NCBI RefSeq assembly: GCF_029392315.1
Contig: NZ_CP113939.1
Span: 930,001 to 994,000 of the forward strand
Reading direction: 5' to 3'
DNA from: Bifidobacterium sp. ESL0690
Lineage (GTDB): Bacteria; Actinomycetota; Actinomycetes; Actinomycetales; Bifidobacteriaceae
Length of the DNA: 64,000 bases
The translations under genes and the position numbers were made by a program. The notes under the pieces are model-generated. The model saw only the letters and a program-made list of their open reading frames with translations, was not told the DNA's origin and searched no databases. Shown here one piece after another: positions 1 through 7,182 of the stretch. Position 1 is the first letter of the stretch. Each line of letters begins with the position of its first letter.

Positions 1-49
1 CTGATTGTCACTTGTGAGATACTCGACACGCCGACGTCAAGAGGGCCGC

Positions 50-55
50 TATAAT
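50..55 (+). promoter_or_regulatory. Candidate -10 box of uraA
   Basis: A perfect TATAAT lies 90 bases before the uraA start codon. I see no convincing -35 hexamer 16-18 bases upstream, so this is a motif call only. The 90-base leader between it and the gene contains a short GC-rich dyad but no clear terminator or riboswitch. Confidence 0.35.
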
Positions 56-144
56 ATCCAACGGCGCGCGACGAAATCAAAGCCGCGCGGTGAATCCCCT
101 ATTTTCTATTAGTGGCGGAAGTATGCCCAAAAGGAGAGTCAAGG

Positions 145-1428
145 ATGAGCAACATGTTCACCTGGAAACTGCATGGTGACGGCAAGACGTTGAACCCCGG
201 GGAAGTGGTCGACCCCGACGAGCGCATGACGTGGGGCCGAACGGCGGGCATCGGTGCCCAGCACGTCATCGCGATGTTCGGCGCGACGTTCCTCGTTCCG
301 ATATTGACGGGCTTCGATCCGTCCACGACATTGTTCTTCACGGCGATGTCGACGGCATTGTTCCTGTTGATCAATAAAAATGAGCTACCCAGTTATTTGG
401 GTAGCTCATTTGGTTTTATAGCCCCGATTGTCGCGGTCACCACCGCTCACAAGGGCATCGCCGTGGCCAGCTTCGGCATCATGGTCACTGGCATGCTGCT
501 GGCGCTCATCGGCATCCTGGTGCACTTCGCCGGTGCGAAATGGATCGACATCATCATGCCGCCGGTGGTCAACGGCGCCATCGTCGCCATCATCGGTTTC
601 AACCTGGCTCCATCGGTATGGAACAACTTCCAGAAGGCTCCCGACACCGCAACCGTCACTTTGGTCGCTGTCCTGCTGATTGCCGTGCTCTTCAAGGGCC
701 TGCTTGGCCGCCTGAACATCTTGCTCGGTGTCTTGGTCGGTTACGCCTACGCCTGCTTCCGCGGTCAGGTTGATTTCGCCGCCGTGGGCAGGGCCGCATG
801 GATTGGCTTCCCTCACTTCCATCTGCCGCAGATTGACTTCTCCGTGCTGCCCATGTTCATCCCGGTGGTCATGGTTCTGATTGCCGAAAACGTCGGCCAT
901 GTCAAGTCGGTCGCGCAGATGACCGGCCGCAACTACGATGACCACATCGGCACCGCCCTCTTCGCCGATGGCCTCGGCACCACGATCGCCGGCTTCGGTG
1001 GCGGCTCTGGCACCACCACCTACGGCGAGAACATCGGTGTGATGGCCGCCACCCGCGTCTATTCCACCGCCGCCTACTGGTGCGCCGCGGCCTTCGCGCT
1101 GATTCTGAGTCTCTGCCCGAAGTTCGGCGCCATCATCAACACGATTCCCGCCGGCGTCTTGGGCGGTGTAACCACCCTGCTCTACGGCATGATCGGCATG
1201 GTCGGCGTGCGTATCTGGGTCGACAATCACGTCGACTTCGGCAAGCCGCTGAACAATATGACCGCCGCCGTGACGATGATTATCGGCATCGCCGACTTCG
1301 GCTTCGCCATCAGCGGTGTCAAATTCAACGGCATCGCCATCGGCACCGTCGCGGTCCTGGTCATGTACCACGGCCTGCGCGCCATCGGCCGCGCCACCGG
1401 AGCCATCGCCAAAGACGGCACCGAGTGA
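145..1428 (+). CDS. uraA: Uracil/xanthine permease (NCS2 family)
   Basis: An integral membrane nucleobase:cation symporter of the NCS2 family, probably importing uracil (or xanthine) for pyrimidine salvage. The 427-residue length fits the family. The conserved ELPSYLGSSF segment sits at about residues 80-89, and the later GGGSGTTTYGENIGVMAATRV stretch is the family signature around the substrate-binding glutamate. Hydrophobic helices fill most of the protein. I chose the ATG at 145 because AAAGGAGAG lies just upstream; an ATG reading in from 112 has no such site. A strong terminator follows, so the gene seems to be transcribed alone. Odd point: codons 78-91 use rare AT-rich codons (CTA, AGT, TTG, TCA, ATA) and form a perfect hairpin, listed separately. 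The family call is firm; uracil rather than xanthine is inferred from general similarity. Confidence 0.9.
   Translation: MSNMFTWKLHGDGKTLNPGEVVDPDERMTWGRTAGIGAQHVIAMFGATFLVPILTGFDPSTTLFFTAMSTALFLLINKNELPSYLGSSFGFIAPIVAVTTAHKGIAVASFGIMVTGMLLALIGILVHFAGAKWIDIIMPPVVNGAIVAIIGFNLAPSVWNNFQKAPDTATVTLVAVLLIAVLFKGLLGRLNILLGVLVGYAYACFRGQVDFAAVGRAAWIGFPHFHLPQIDFSVLPMFIPVVMVLIAENVGHVKSVAQMTGRNYDDHIGTALFADGLGTTIAGFGGGSGTTTYGENIGVMAATRVYSTAAYWCAAAFALILSLCPKFGAIINTIPAGVLGGVTTLLYGMIGMVGVRIWVDNHVDFGKPLNNMTAAVTMIIGIADFGFAISGVKFNGIAIGTVAVLVMYHGLRAIGRATGAIAKDGTE
378..411 (+). repeat. Perfect 13-bp hairpin inside uraA coding sequence
   Basis: AAATGAGCTACCC at 378-390 pairs exactly with GGGTAGCTCATTT at 399-411 around an 8-base loop, and is followed by GGTTTTATA. 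The shape is that of an intrinsic terminator, yet it sits in frame over the conserved ELPSYLGSSF codons. The codons used here are unlike those of the surrounding gene, which suggests selection on the RNA structure as well as the protein. Confidence 0.8.
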
Positions 1429-1496
1429 CGTCGATGGCTCGATAACTTCAAAAAGTACCGCAAAAGTACCAAGCCGGAAACCAAGGCCGGCTGATT

Positions 1497-1533
1497 CGCC
1501 GGGTGACCATCCAACGTCACCCGGCGTTTTTTT
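1497..1533 (+). terminator. Intrinsic terminator of uraA
   Basis: CGCCGGGTGAC (1497-1507) pairs perfectly with GTCACCCGGCG (1516-1526) over an 8-base loop and is followed directly by seven T residues. It is a textbook Rho-independent terminator. Confidence 0.95.
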
Positions 1534-1714
1534 AACCGTGTGTGGCCGGTCCAAGGTAAAAATACGCCTCGGCCGGTCTGCATATCTCGAAATCTGTATT
1601 GCGAATGCACTGTCGGCGTGTCATATCTGCACAATTATCCAGATACTTGTAACCCCATAGTTTATATAGCAGAATGATTAACGCCTGAATATATCTGATT
1701 ATAAAGATAAGTAC

Positions 1715-1725
1715 TCTCTTTAAAA
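1715..1725 (+). promoter_or_regulatory. Candidate gluconate-regulator operator upstream of gntK
   Basis: TCTCTTTAAAA at 1715-1725 recurs exactly at 6018-6028 in front of gnd, in the intergenic space that also serves the GntR-family regulator gene. It sits 15 bases before the -35 box of gntK. Flanking AAAGA/TCTTT half sites are also shared. The assignment to the GntR regulator is inference from shared sequence and context. Confidence 0.4.
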
Positions 1726-1740
1726 ACTTTGGTCATTCTT

Positions 1741-1769
1741 TTGACAAAACGGTTACATCGTCATATAGT
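1741..1769 (+). promoter_or_regulatory. Promoter of gntK
   Basis: TTGACA (1741-1746) and TATAGT (1764-1769) are separated by 17 bases, a near-consensus vegetative promoter 45 bases before the gene. It lies in a 385-base gap (1429-1813) that otherwise holds the uraA terminator, an AT-rich stretch and the motif at 1715. Confidence 0.75.
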
Positions 1770-1813
1770 AATTTTCGTCAGTTGTTCATTGCGAGGACGC
1801 AGGAGAGTTAAAT

Positions 1814-2335
1814 ATGAGTATTCATGTTGTCATCATGGGCGTTGCCGGCTGCGGCAAAACCACCGTGGCACAGGCCGTGCGAGACCAATTGGGCTTCGTG
1901 ATGGCTGAAGGCGACGATTTCCACCCCAAGGCGAATGTAGACAAAATGAGCCATGGCATACCGCTCACGGACGAGGATCGTTGGCCTTGGCTGGAGACCA
2001 TTAGCCAGTGGATGACCGACCAGGACAAGGAAGGCAACTCCACCGTGGTTTCCTGCTCCGCGTTGAAGCGGGCCTATCGCGAGGTGCTCCACAAGCATGT
2101 CGACGTCCTCTTTGTCCACCTTTCCGGCACCCAGGAACTTATCGGCGGCCGTCTGGCCAAGCGCAAAGGCCATTACATGCCGCCGTCGCTGCTTCCCAGC
2201 CAGTTCGCCGACCTCCAGCCGCTTGAGCCGGACGAAAACGGTGTCACGGTCTCCGTTGAGGGCGACCCGACCACCGTCGAAAACCGCGCCATCGCAGCCA
2301 TCAAACATTACGAAGAAACCGGCAAGCTCGCTTAG
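1814..2335 (+). CDS. gntK: Gluconokinase (GntK/IdnK family)
   Basis: Phosphorylates D-gluconate with ATP to give 6-phosphogluconate. The 173-residue protein has the small-kinase P-loop GVAGCGKT at residues 9-16, followed by the family's GDDFHPKANVDKM segment that lines the sugar site, and the DRWPWL stretch typical of gluconokinases. The start at 1814 is supported by AGGAGAG 7 bases upstream. It opens a gluconate block with the SDR, GntP permease, GntR regulator and 6-phosphogluconate dehydrogenase downstream, so imported gluconate would be channelled to pentose phosphate. A near-consensus promoter precedes it and a GC-rich hairpin follows, so it appears to be its own transcription unit. Confidence 0.95.
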   Translation: MSIHVVIMGVAGCGKTTVAQAVRDQLGFVMAEGDDFHPKANVDKMSHGIPLTDEDRWPWLETISQWMTDQDKEGNSTVVSCSALKRAYREVLHKHVDVLFVHLSGTQELIGGRLAKRKGHYMPPSLLPSQFADLQPLEPDENGVTVSVEGDPTTVENRAIAAIKHYEETGKLA

Positions 2336-2358
2336 CCGGCGTCGCTACTAGTAAAAAG

Positions 2359-2390
2359 CCGCGGCGAAGATAAGGCCGTTCTCGCCGCGG
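2359..2390 (+). terminator. GC-rich hairpin after gntK
   Basis: CCGCGGCGA (2359-2367) pairs perfectly with TCGCCGCGG (2382-2390). There is no T-run after it, so termination is likely but not certain. A second weaker dyad, CCTGATTC/GAATCAGG, follows at about 2396-2425. Confidence 0.5.
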
Positions 2391-2431
2391 AAATCCCTGA
2401 TTCGGCAAAAATCTGCGGAATCAGGCGGCTT

Positions 2432-2475
2432 GGTTGAATTAGTCGATTTGAGTAATTTAGTCGATTGATTCAACC
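2432..2475 (+). promoter_or_regulatory. Compound operator-like repeats before the SDR gene
   Basis: GGTTGAAT (2432-2439) and its exact inverse ATTCAACC (2468-2475) bracket two direct copies of TTAGTCGATT (2439-2448 and 2457-2466) spaced 18 bases apart. This nested arrangement 55-100 bases before the gene looks like a binding site for a dimeric or oligomeric regulator. Which regulator is unknown. Confidence 0.45.
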
Positions 2476-2529
2476 GAATGTAGTTAAAACGTATAACAAG
2501 GCCTTTAACGATGAAGGAAAGGATATATT

Positions 2530-3303
2530 ATGGCCGATTTTTCCATTCACAGTTTTGAGCTGACCGACAAGGTCGTGCTCATCACCGGAGGCGCGAGCGG
2601 ACTGGGCAAGTACTATACCCAGGCTGTCAGCACCGTCGGGGCCGATGTCTGCGTGGTCAGCGACTCGCAGAACGGCTGGGACGAGACGCGCAAGATCGTC
2701 GAAGGCAATGGCCGCAGGGTCGAGTTCATCGAGCAGGACATCACCGAAGACGGTGCCGCAAAGTCCATCGTAGAAAAGACGCTCGGCCTGTTCGGCCGTA
2801 TCGACGTGCTCATCAACAACGCCGGCATTCAGCTTCGCCACGATCTCGCCGATTTCCCCGACGAAGACTGGCGCAAGGTCATTGATGTGAACCTCAACGC
2901 TTTGTACTACCTTTCGCATGAAGTCGCGAAAGTGATGATGAAGCAGAAGAGCGGCAAGATTGTCAACATTGGCTCGATGCAGTCCTACCGCGCCGGCAAG
3001 CGAATTTTCCCGTACGCCGCCAGCAAGCATGCGGTCATGGGGCTCACCAAGGCCTATGCCGATGCCCTTGCGCCCTACAACGTGCAGGTCAACGGCCTGG
3101 CGCCCGGCTACATCAACACGCCGATGACCCTCGCCCTGCAGAACGACCCGGTGCGCAGCGTCGAGATTCACGACCACATCCCGGCAGGCCATTGGGGCGA
3201 GCCGAGCGAGCTCATGGGGGCGATGGTGTTCCTGTGCTCCGCGGCCTCCGACTACGTCACCGGCGTGATGCTGCCTGTCGACGGAGGCTACCTGCTCCGC
3301 TGA
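2530..3303 (+). CDS. SDR oxidoreductase, gluconate 5-dehydrogenase-like
   Basis: A classical short-chain dehydrogenase/reductase, 257 residues. The NAD(P)-binding motif TGGASGLG is at residues 19-26, NNAG in the middle, and the catalytic YxxxK is Y162/K166, followed by PGYINTPM after the active site. The position between gluconokinase and a GntP gluconate permease suggests interconversion of gluconate and 5-ketogluconate (IdnO/Gno type), though the SDR fold alone does not fix the substrate; a related sugar-acid or polyol is possible. AAGGAAAGG before 2530 supports the start. The promoter region carries nested direct and inverted repeats. A gap of 157 bases separates it from gntP, so the two may be co-transcribed. 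Confidence 0.8.
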   Translation: MADFSIHSFELTDKVVLITGGASGLGKYYTQAVSTVGADVCVVSDSQNGWDETRKIVEGNGRRVEFIEQDITEDGAAKSIVEKTLGLFGRIDVLINNAGIQLRHDLADFPDEDWRKVIDVNLNALYYLSHEVAKVMMKQKSGKIVNIGSMQSYRAGKRIFPYAASKHAVMGLTKAYADALAPYNVQVNGLAPGYINTPMTLALQNDPVRSVEIHDHIPAGHWGEPSELMGAMVFLCSAASDYVTGVMLPVDGGYLLR

Positions 3304-3460
3304 CGCTGGTCCAATGCCGGTCCTGCTCAAAGCGGGCTGACCCGAAGGCCGGCCGATTAATCCCGAGGCCGGTTCATCAACAAAGTTGTTTTCCATGTCG
3401 CAAGATGCGGAAATAAAAATAGAAAATAAAGAAGAACAATAAGAAGGAGTGTAAGAAGCA

Positions 3461-4795
3461 ATGCCATTAGTAATCGTGGCCTGCGCTGTCGCAGTGCTGA
3501 TTTTCCTGATCGCTAAATGCAAACTCAATACGTTTGTATCGCTGATTATAACCTCAATCCTGGCGGCGCTGGTCCTCCAGATTCCAATCGCCAAGATTCC
3601 GACGACCATCGAGACCGGTATCGGCGGCCAGCTCGGCCACCTTGCCGTCATCTTCGGCTTCGGTTCGATGCTAGGCAAGCTGGTCTCCGATTCGGGCGGC
3701 GGCCATCGCATCGCCATGACGCTTATCGACAAGTTCGGACGCAAGCACATCCAGGTCGCCGTCGTTCTGGCGTCCTTCATCGTCGGCATCGCGCTGTTCT
3801 TCGAAGTCGGCCTCGTCGTGCTGCTGCCGATCATCTTCGTCATCGCCCGCGAGATCGACATGCCCTTCATGGAGCTTGGCCTTTCCGCGGCCGTCACGTT
3901 GAACGTGGCCCACGCCTTCCTGCCGCCGCACCCCGCGCCCACCGCTATCGTCGGCACTCTCGGCGCCAACATGGGCCAGGTCATGATCTACGGCATCATC
4001 GTCTCCATCCCGACCGTCATCATCTCCGGTCCGGTCTTCAACCACTTCCTGCACAAGCTGCGTCCCGGCCTCTACCGCAAGGACATCGACATCACCGTGC
4101 TCGGCGAGTACAAGGAATTCAAGACCGAAGACACCCCGGGCTTCGGCATCTCCGTGCTCACCTCGCTGCTGCCGGTCATCCTGATCGCGTTCGCGACCAT
4201 CTGCTCGTTCATTCTCCCCAAGAAGAACATCGTCAACGAGGCCATCCAGTTCGTTGGCGCGCCTGATATCGCGATGCTGCTCTCCATGCTCTTCGCCATG
4301 TGGTCGATGGGCTTCCATCAGAAGAAGAAGATGGGCGAGATCACCAAGTCCATGGAAGAATCCGTCAAGCAGATCGCCATGATGCTCCTCATCATCGGTG
4401 GTGGCGGCGCCTTCAAGCAGGTGCTCGTCGACGGCGGTGTCTCCACCTACGTCTCTCACCTGTTCACCAACATCAGCATGCCGCCGCTGATTGCAGCCTG
4501 GCTCATCACCGCTATCCTGCGTGTCTGCGTGGGCTCCTCGACCGTCGCCTCGCTGACCGGTGCGGGCCTGGTGCTGCCGCTGATGGCCTCCACCGGCGTG
4601 AACCCCGCACTGATGGTGCTCGCCGTCGGCGCAGGCTCCGTGTTCTGCGATCACGTCAACGACGCAGGCTTCTGGATGATCAAGGAATACTTCGGCCTTT
4701 CACTGAAGGACACCCTTTCGTCCTGGACAGTCGCGACAGCGGTGATATCCGTTGTGGGCTTGCTTTCCGTGCTCTGCCTCTCGCTCTTCGTCTGA
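3461..4795 (+). CDS. gntP: GntP-family gluconate:H+ symporter
   Basis: A 444-residue polytopic membrane protein of the GntP family, importing gluconate or a close sugar acid by proton symport. The N-terminus starts straight into a helix, and the family's conserved HAFLPPHPAPTA segment (about residues 149-160) and the late SVFCDHVNDAGFWMIKEYF stretch are both visible. Length matches the usual 440-450 residues. The start is backed by AAGGAGTG about 10 bases upstream. It lies between the kinase/SDR genes and the divergent-convergent regulator, and a strong bidirectional terminator follows it. Substrate is inferred from family plus the kinase neighbour. Confidence 0.92.
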   Translation: MPLVIVACAVAVLIFLIAKCKLNTFVSLIITSILAALVLQIPIAKIPTTIETGIGGQLGHLAVIFGFGSMLGKLVSDSGGGHRIAMTLIDKFGRKHIQVAVVLASFIVGIALFFEVGLVVLLPIIFVIAREIDMPFMELGLSAAVTLNVAHAFLPPHPAPTAIVGTLGANMGQVMIYGIIVSIPTVIISGPVFNHFLHKLRPGLYRKDIDITVLGEYKEFKTEDTPGFGISVLTSLLPVILIAFATICSFILPKKNIVNEAIQFVGAPDIAMLLSMLFAMWSMGFHQKKKMGEITKSMEESVKQIAMMLLIIGGGGAFKQVLVDGGVSTYVSHLFTNISMPPLIAAWLITAILRVCVGSSTVASLTGAGLVLPLMASTGVNPALMVLAVGAGSVFCDHVNDAGFWMIKEYFGLSLKDTLSSWTVATAVISVVGLLSVLCLSLFV

Positions 4796-4828
4796 GCGAT
4801 AGCGTCAGCAGACACTAGGCATAATAGA

Positions 4829-4879
4829 AAAAATCGGGTTCTGCGCCATTCTGTTTGAGTGGTGCGGGACCCGATTTTT
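4829..4879. terminator. Bidirectional terminator between gntP and gntR
   Basis: AAAAATCGGGT (4829-4839) pairs with ACCCGATTTTT (4869-4879). A-run on one side and T-run on the other let it stop both gntP and the convergent regulator gene. Confidence 0.8.
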
Positions 4880-4929
4880 GTATGTCTGATTATCTGATTA
4901 TCGGTTTGCAGGTTTGCCGGTTTGTCGAA

Positions 4930-5922
4930 TCAGGAGTGCTGCGTGGTCGTGCGCACCTCGCTGACGATATGCGTCATGGCCTTGCGCGCAAGTTTCGCGT
5001 CGCCCTTCCAGATGCCCTCGGCCACCTTTTCGTGAGCGTCCAGCGCGTCGGGACGTGGCCTGGCGGGGTAAAGCCCCTGCTCCACACGGCTTTTCAGAAC
5101 GATGTCGACCAGCGGTGAAAGCGCGGTGAACAGTTCGTTGCCGCTGTGCGTCAATATCTCGTTGTGGAACCGGGTATCAAGTTTATGGAATTCCGTAAGA
5201 TTGCCGGATTCCCCGTCCTTGCGCATCTGGCTGGCCAGAACCGGCATCAGTGCTTTGGTTTCCATCGGTGCGTACATCGCGGCGTCCTCGGCGGCCACGG
5301 GTTCGACGGCCAGACGCAGCTCGGTAATTCTCAGCAGTTGCTCTTTCCTGCAGCTGGAGTGCAGTTTCCATTCGATGACCTGGGTGTCGAGTGACTGCCA
5401 TTTGTCCAGTTCCTGGGCGATGAGACCGACGCGTTTCCGCACGATGACGGCATTGGCGGATTGCAGGGCATGCGCGGCTTCCCTTGCCACCGTCCTGGAG
5501 ATCGAGAAACGTTCCTGAATGTCGTTGAGCGTGATGCTGGTGCCTGGTTTCCAGCGGTTTTCGATGATATCGATCGCGAGTTTTTCGGCGACGTCGTGAT
5601 GCATGGGAATCGGCGTGGGTTGTGCCTCAGTTGCGCTCACCGGGGCTAAATGTGCACTCGTCGTGCTCACCGGGGCCGGTTGTGTTTCGGTCGCATTCGC
5701 GGGAGCGGATTGAGCCTCGATAGCATTTGTCGAGCTTACCTGTGTGACGGAATCATTCGCGGGTGTTGCCTGCATTTCGTCTGCATTCGCCGCACTCTGT
5801 GCCAGCTTTGTTTTCGGCTTGGCCTTTTTGGCTGGATGTTTCTTCGCTTCCCAATCGTCATCGTCGTTGGTTCGGGAATCGGGGACGGGGCTGTGCGTCT
5901 GCCCTTTGTGTTTGCTGCTCAT
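4930..5922 (-). CDS. FadR-subfamily GntR transcriptional regulator with long N-terminal tail
   Basis: A DNA-binding repressor, probably of gluconate genes. From the ATG at 5922 it is 330 residues. About residues 105-170 form the winged helix (segments KLAIDIIENRWKPG and FSISRTVAREAAHALQ), and the rest is an all-helical FCD ligand domain (RITELRLAVEPVAAEDAA, FHNEILTHSGNELF). The first 100 residues are unusual: a lysine-rich patch (AKKHPAKKAKPKTK) and a roughly 10-residue repeat rich in A, P, T, Q and S. A reading from a TTG at 5970 is possible, but that TTG lies in a TTGACA promoter-like hexamer, so I prefer 5922. The gene is divergent from gnd and shares its AT-rich promoter region. Family call is firm; gluconate as effector is inferred from context. 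Confidence 0.85.
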   Translation of the reverse strand: MSSKHKGQTHSPVPDSRTNDDDDWEAKKHPAKKAKPKTKLAQSAANADEMQATPANDSVTQVSSTNAIEAQSAPANATETQPAPVSTTSAHLAPVSATEAQPTPIPMHHDVAEKLAIDIIENRWKPGTSITLNDIQERFSISRTVAREAAHALQSANAVIVRKRVGLIAQELDKWQSLDTQVIEWKLHSSCRKEQLLRITELRLAVEPVAAEDAAMYAPMETKALMPVLASQMRKDGESGNLTEFHKLDTRFHNEILTHSGNELFTALSPLVDIVLKSRVEQGLYPARPRPDALDAHEKVAEGIWKGDAKLARKAMTHIVSEVRTTTQHS

Positions 5923-6017
5923 TCTCTCAAGGTTATCAAAAACTTGTAAATAATTCGTATATGTTGTCAAAAAATTAAAGATAAAATATAAAGAAATCTT
6001 TTTAAAAATAAAGGTAA

Positions 6018-6028
6018 TCTCTTTAAAA
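6018..6028 (+). promoter_or_regulatory. Candidate gluconate-regulator operator upstream of gnd
   Basis: The 11-mer TCTCTTTAAAA found before gntK is repeated here, followed by a partial copy ACTCTTTAA at 6037-6045 and preceded by AAAGAAATCTTT near 5991. The whole 5923-6080 divergent gap is very AT-rich. A TATGAT at 6031-6036 could be the gnd -10 box. Confidence 0.4.
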
Positions 6029-6080
6029 TATATGATACTCTTTAATCGTAGACAAACAGTTGTTTCTCAAGGAGGAAATG

Positions 6081-6956
6081 ATGCAGCTTGGCATGATTGG
6101 TCTAGGACGTATGGGCGGCAACATGGCCAAAAGAATTCGCGAAGCGGGGCACGAGGTCGTGGGCTATGACCTGAGCCCTGAATCCGGTCGCGATGTCTCC
6201 AGCCTTAAGGAACTGGTTTCGAAGCTTGACGCCCCGCGCAACGTGTGGGTCATGGTGCCTTCCGGCAAGGCTACGGACAGCACGCTCGACGAGCTCATGG
6301 AGTTGCTCGAGCCCGGCGACATGGTGGTCAACGGTGGCAATTGCCGCTATACCGATGACAAAATCAACGCCGACAAGCTGGCGAAAAAAGGCATTGAATA
6401 CATGGATTGCGGCGTCTCCGGCGGCGTCTGGGGCGAAGAACGCGGATATGCGCTGATGGCTGGTGGCACTGATGCGGAATATGAGCGTATGCTGCCGATT
6501 TTCGAGGCGCTGAAGCCGGAAGGCAAGGATGGTCTGGTGCATGCCGGTCCGGTCGGCGGCGGCCACTTTGCCAAGATGGTGCACAACGGTATCGAATATG
6601 GCATGATGCAGGCGTTCGGCGAAGGTTTCGCCACCATGGAACGCAGCGAGTATGTCACCGATCCCGCGAAGGTCATGGCTTCATGGCGCGCGGGTAGCGT
6701 CGTTGATTCGTGGCTCCTCGACCTTGTGGTCCGGGCGATGAAGGACGATCCTGATCTGAAGGGAATGCCGCCGGTGGCTGACGAGACTGGCGAGGCGAAA
6801 TGGACAATCGAGGCGGCGGCGGAGCTCGGTGTGCCGACTCCGGCCATCAGCGCCGGTCTCTATACCCGTCAGGCTTCGCGCGGCGGTGCCGATGACATCT
6901 TGCGTGTGGTCACCGCGATGCGTAACCAGTTCGGCGGCCACATCACCAAGGCCTGA
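6081..6956 (+). CDS. gnd: 6-phosphogluconate dehydrogenase, decarboxylating (short GntZ/YqeC type)
   Basis: Oxidises and decarboxylates 6-phosphogluconate to ribulose 5-phosphate. The 291-residue protein belongs to the short form of the family rather than the 470-residue form. The nucleotide-binding GLGRMGGNMAKR is at residues 7-18; the catalytic segments CGVSGGVWG and GHFAKMVHNGIEYGMMQ follow, holding the Lys and Asn-Gly-Ile-Glu of the active site. Start: AAGGAGG at 6069-6075 is best spaced for the second of two adjacent ATGs (6081). It finishes the gluconate route begun by gntK and feeds pentose phosphate to the phosphoketolase pathway. A 15-bp perfect hairpin follows the gene. Confidence 0.93.
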   Translation: MQLGMIGLGRMGGNMAKRIREAGHEVVGYDLSPESGRDVSSLKELVSKLDAPRNVWVMVPSGKATDSTLDELMELLEPGDMVVNGGNCRYTDDKINADKLAKKGIEYMDCGVSGGVWGEERGYALMAGGTDAEYERMLPIFEALKPEGKDGLVHAGPVGGGHFAKMVHNGIEYGMMQAFGEGFATMERSEYVTDPAKVMASWRAGSVVDSWLLDLVVRAMKDDPDLKGMPPVADETGEAKWTIEAAAELGVPTPAISAGLYTRQASRGGADDILRVVTAMRNQFGGHITKA

Positions 6957-7002
6957 GTCGAAAAAGCGTTGAGCATAGACTAAGTGCGAAACGTGATTAA
7001 TA

Positions 7003-7039
7003 TTGTGGGGTTCCATCCGTTGAAGATGGAACCCCACAA
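7003..7039. terminator. Perfect 15-bp hairpin after gnd
   Basis: TTGTGGGGTTCCATC (7003-7017) pairs exactly with GATGGAACCCCACAA (7025-7039) over a 7-base loop. It sits between gnd and the convergent brnQ. It lacks a long T-run but is very stable, so it probably ends transcription from gnd. Confidence 0.65.
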
Positions 7040-7182
7040 ATATATAGAGTGGAATGTTTTAGTGGTGGCGTTCCCCAGCGTCACTCCAGCCTTTTAGCGT
7101 CGTGGGTATTCGCGGCGAGGCATATTCCGGAAGGCGACTGCCGTTTGACGGATTAAGGCTGACGATGACTGGCCGATATTTT

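Noticed and set aside
406..1554. Long open frame on the minus strand opposite uraA
   Set aside because: It mirrors the plus-strand gene, is Asp/His/Gly-rich in the way GC-rich antisense frames are, and has no family resemblance or ribosome binding site. Similar antisense frames at 9173-10531, 14989-16638, 25356-27005 and 58040-59683 were rejected for the same reason.
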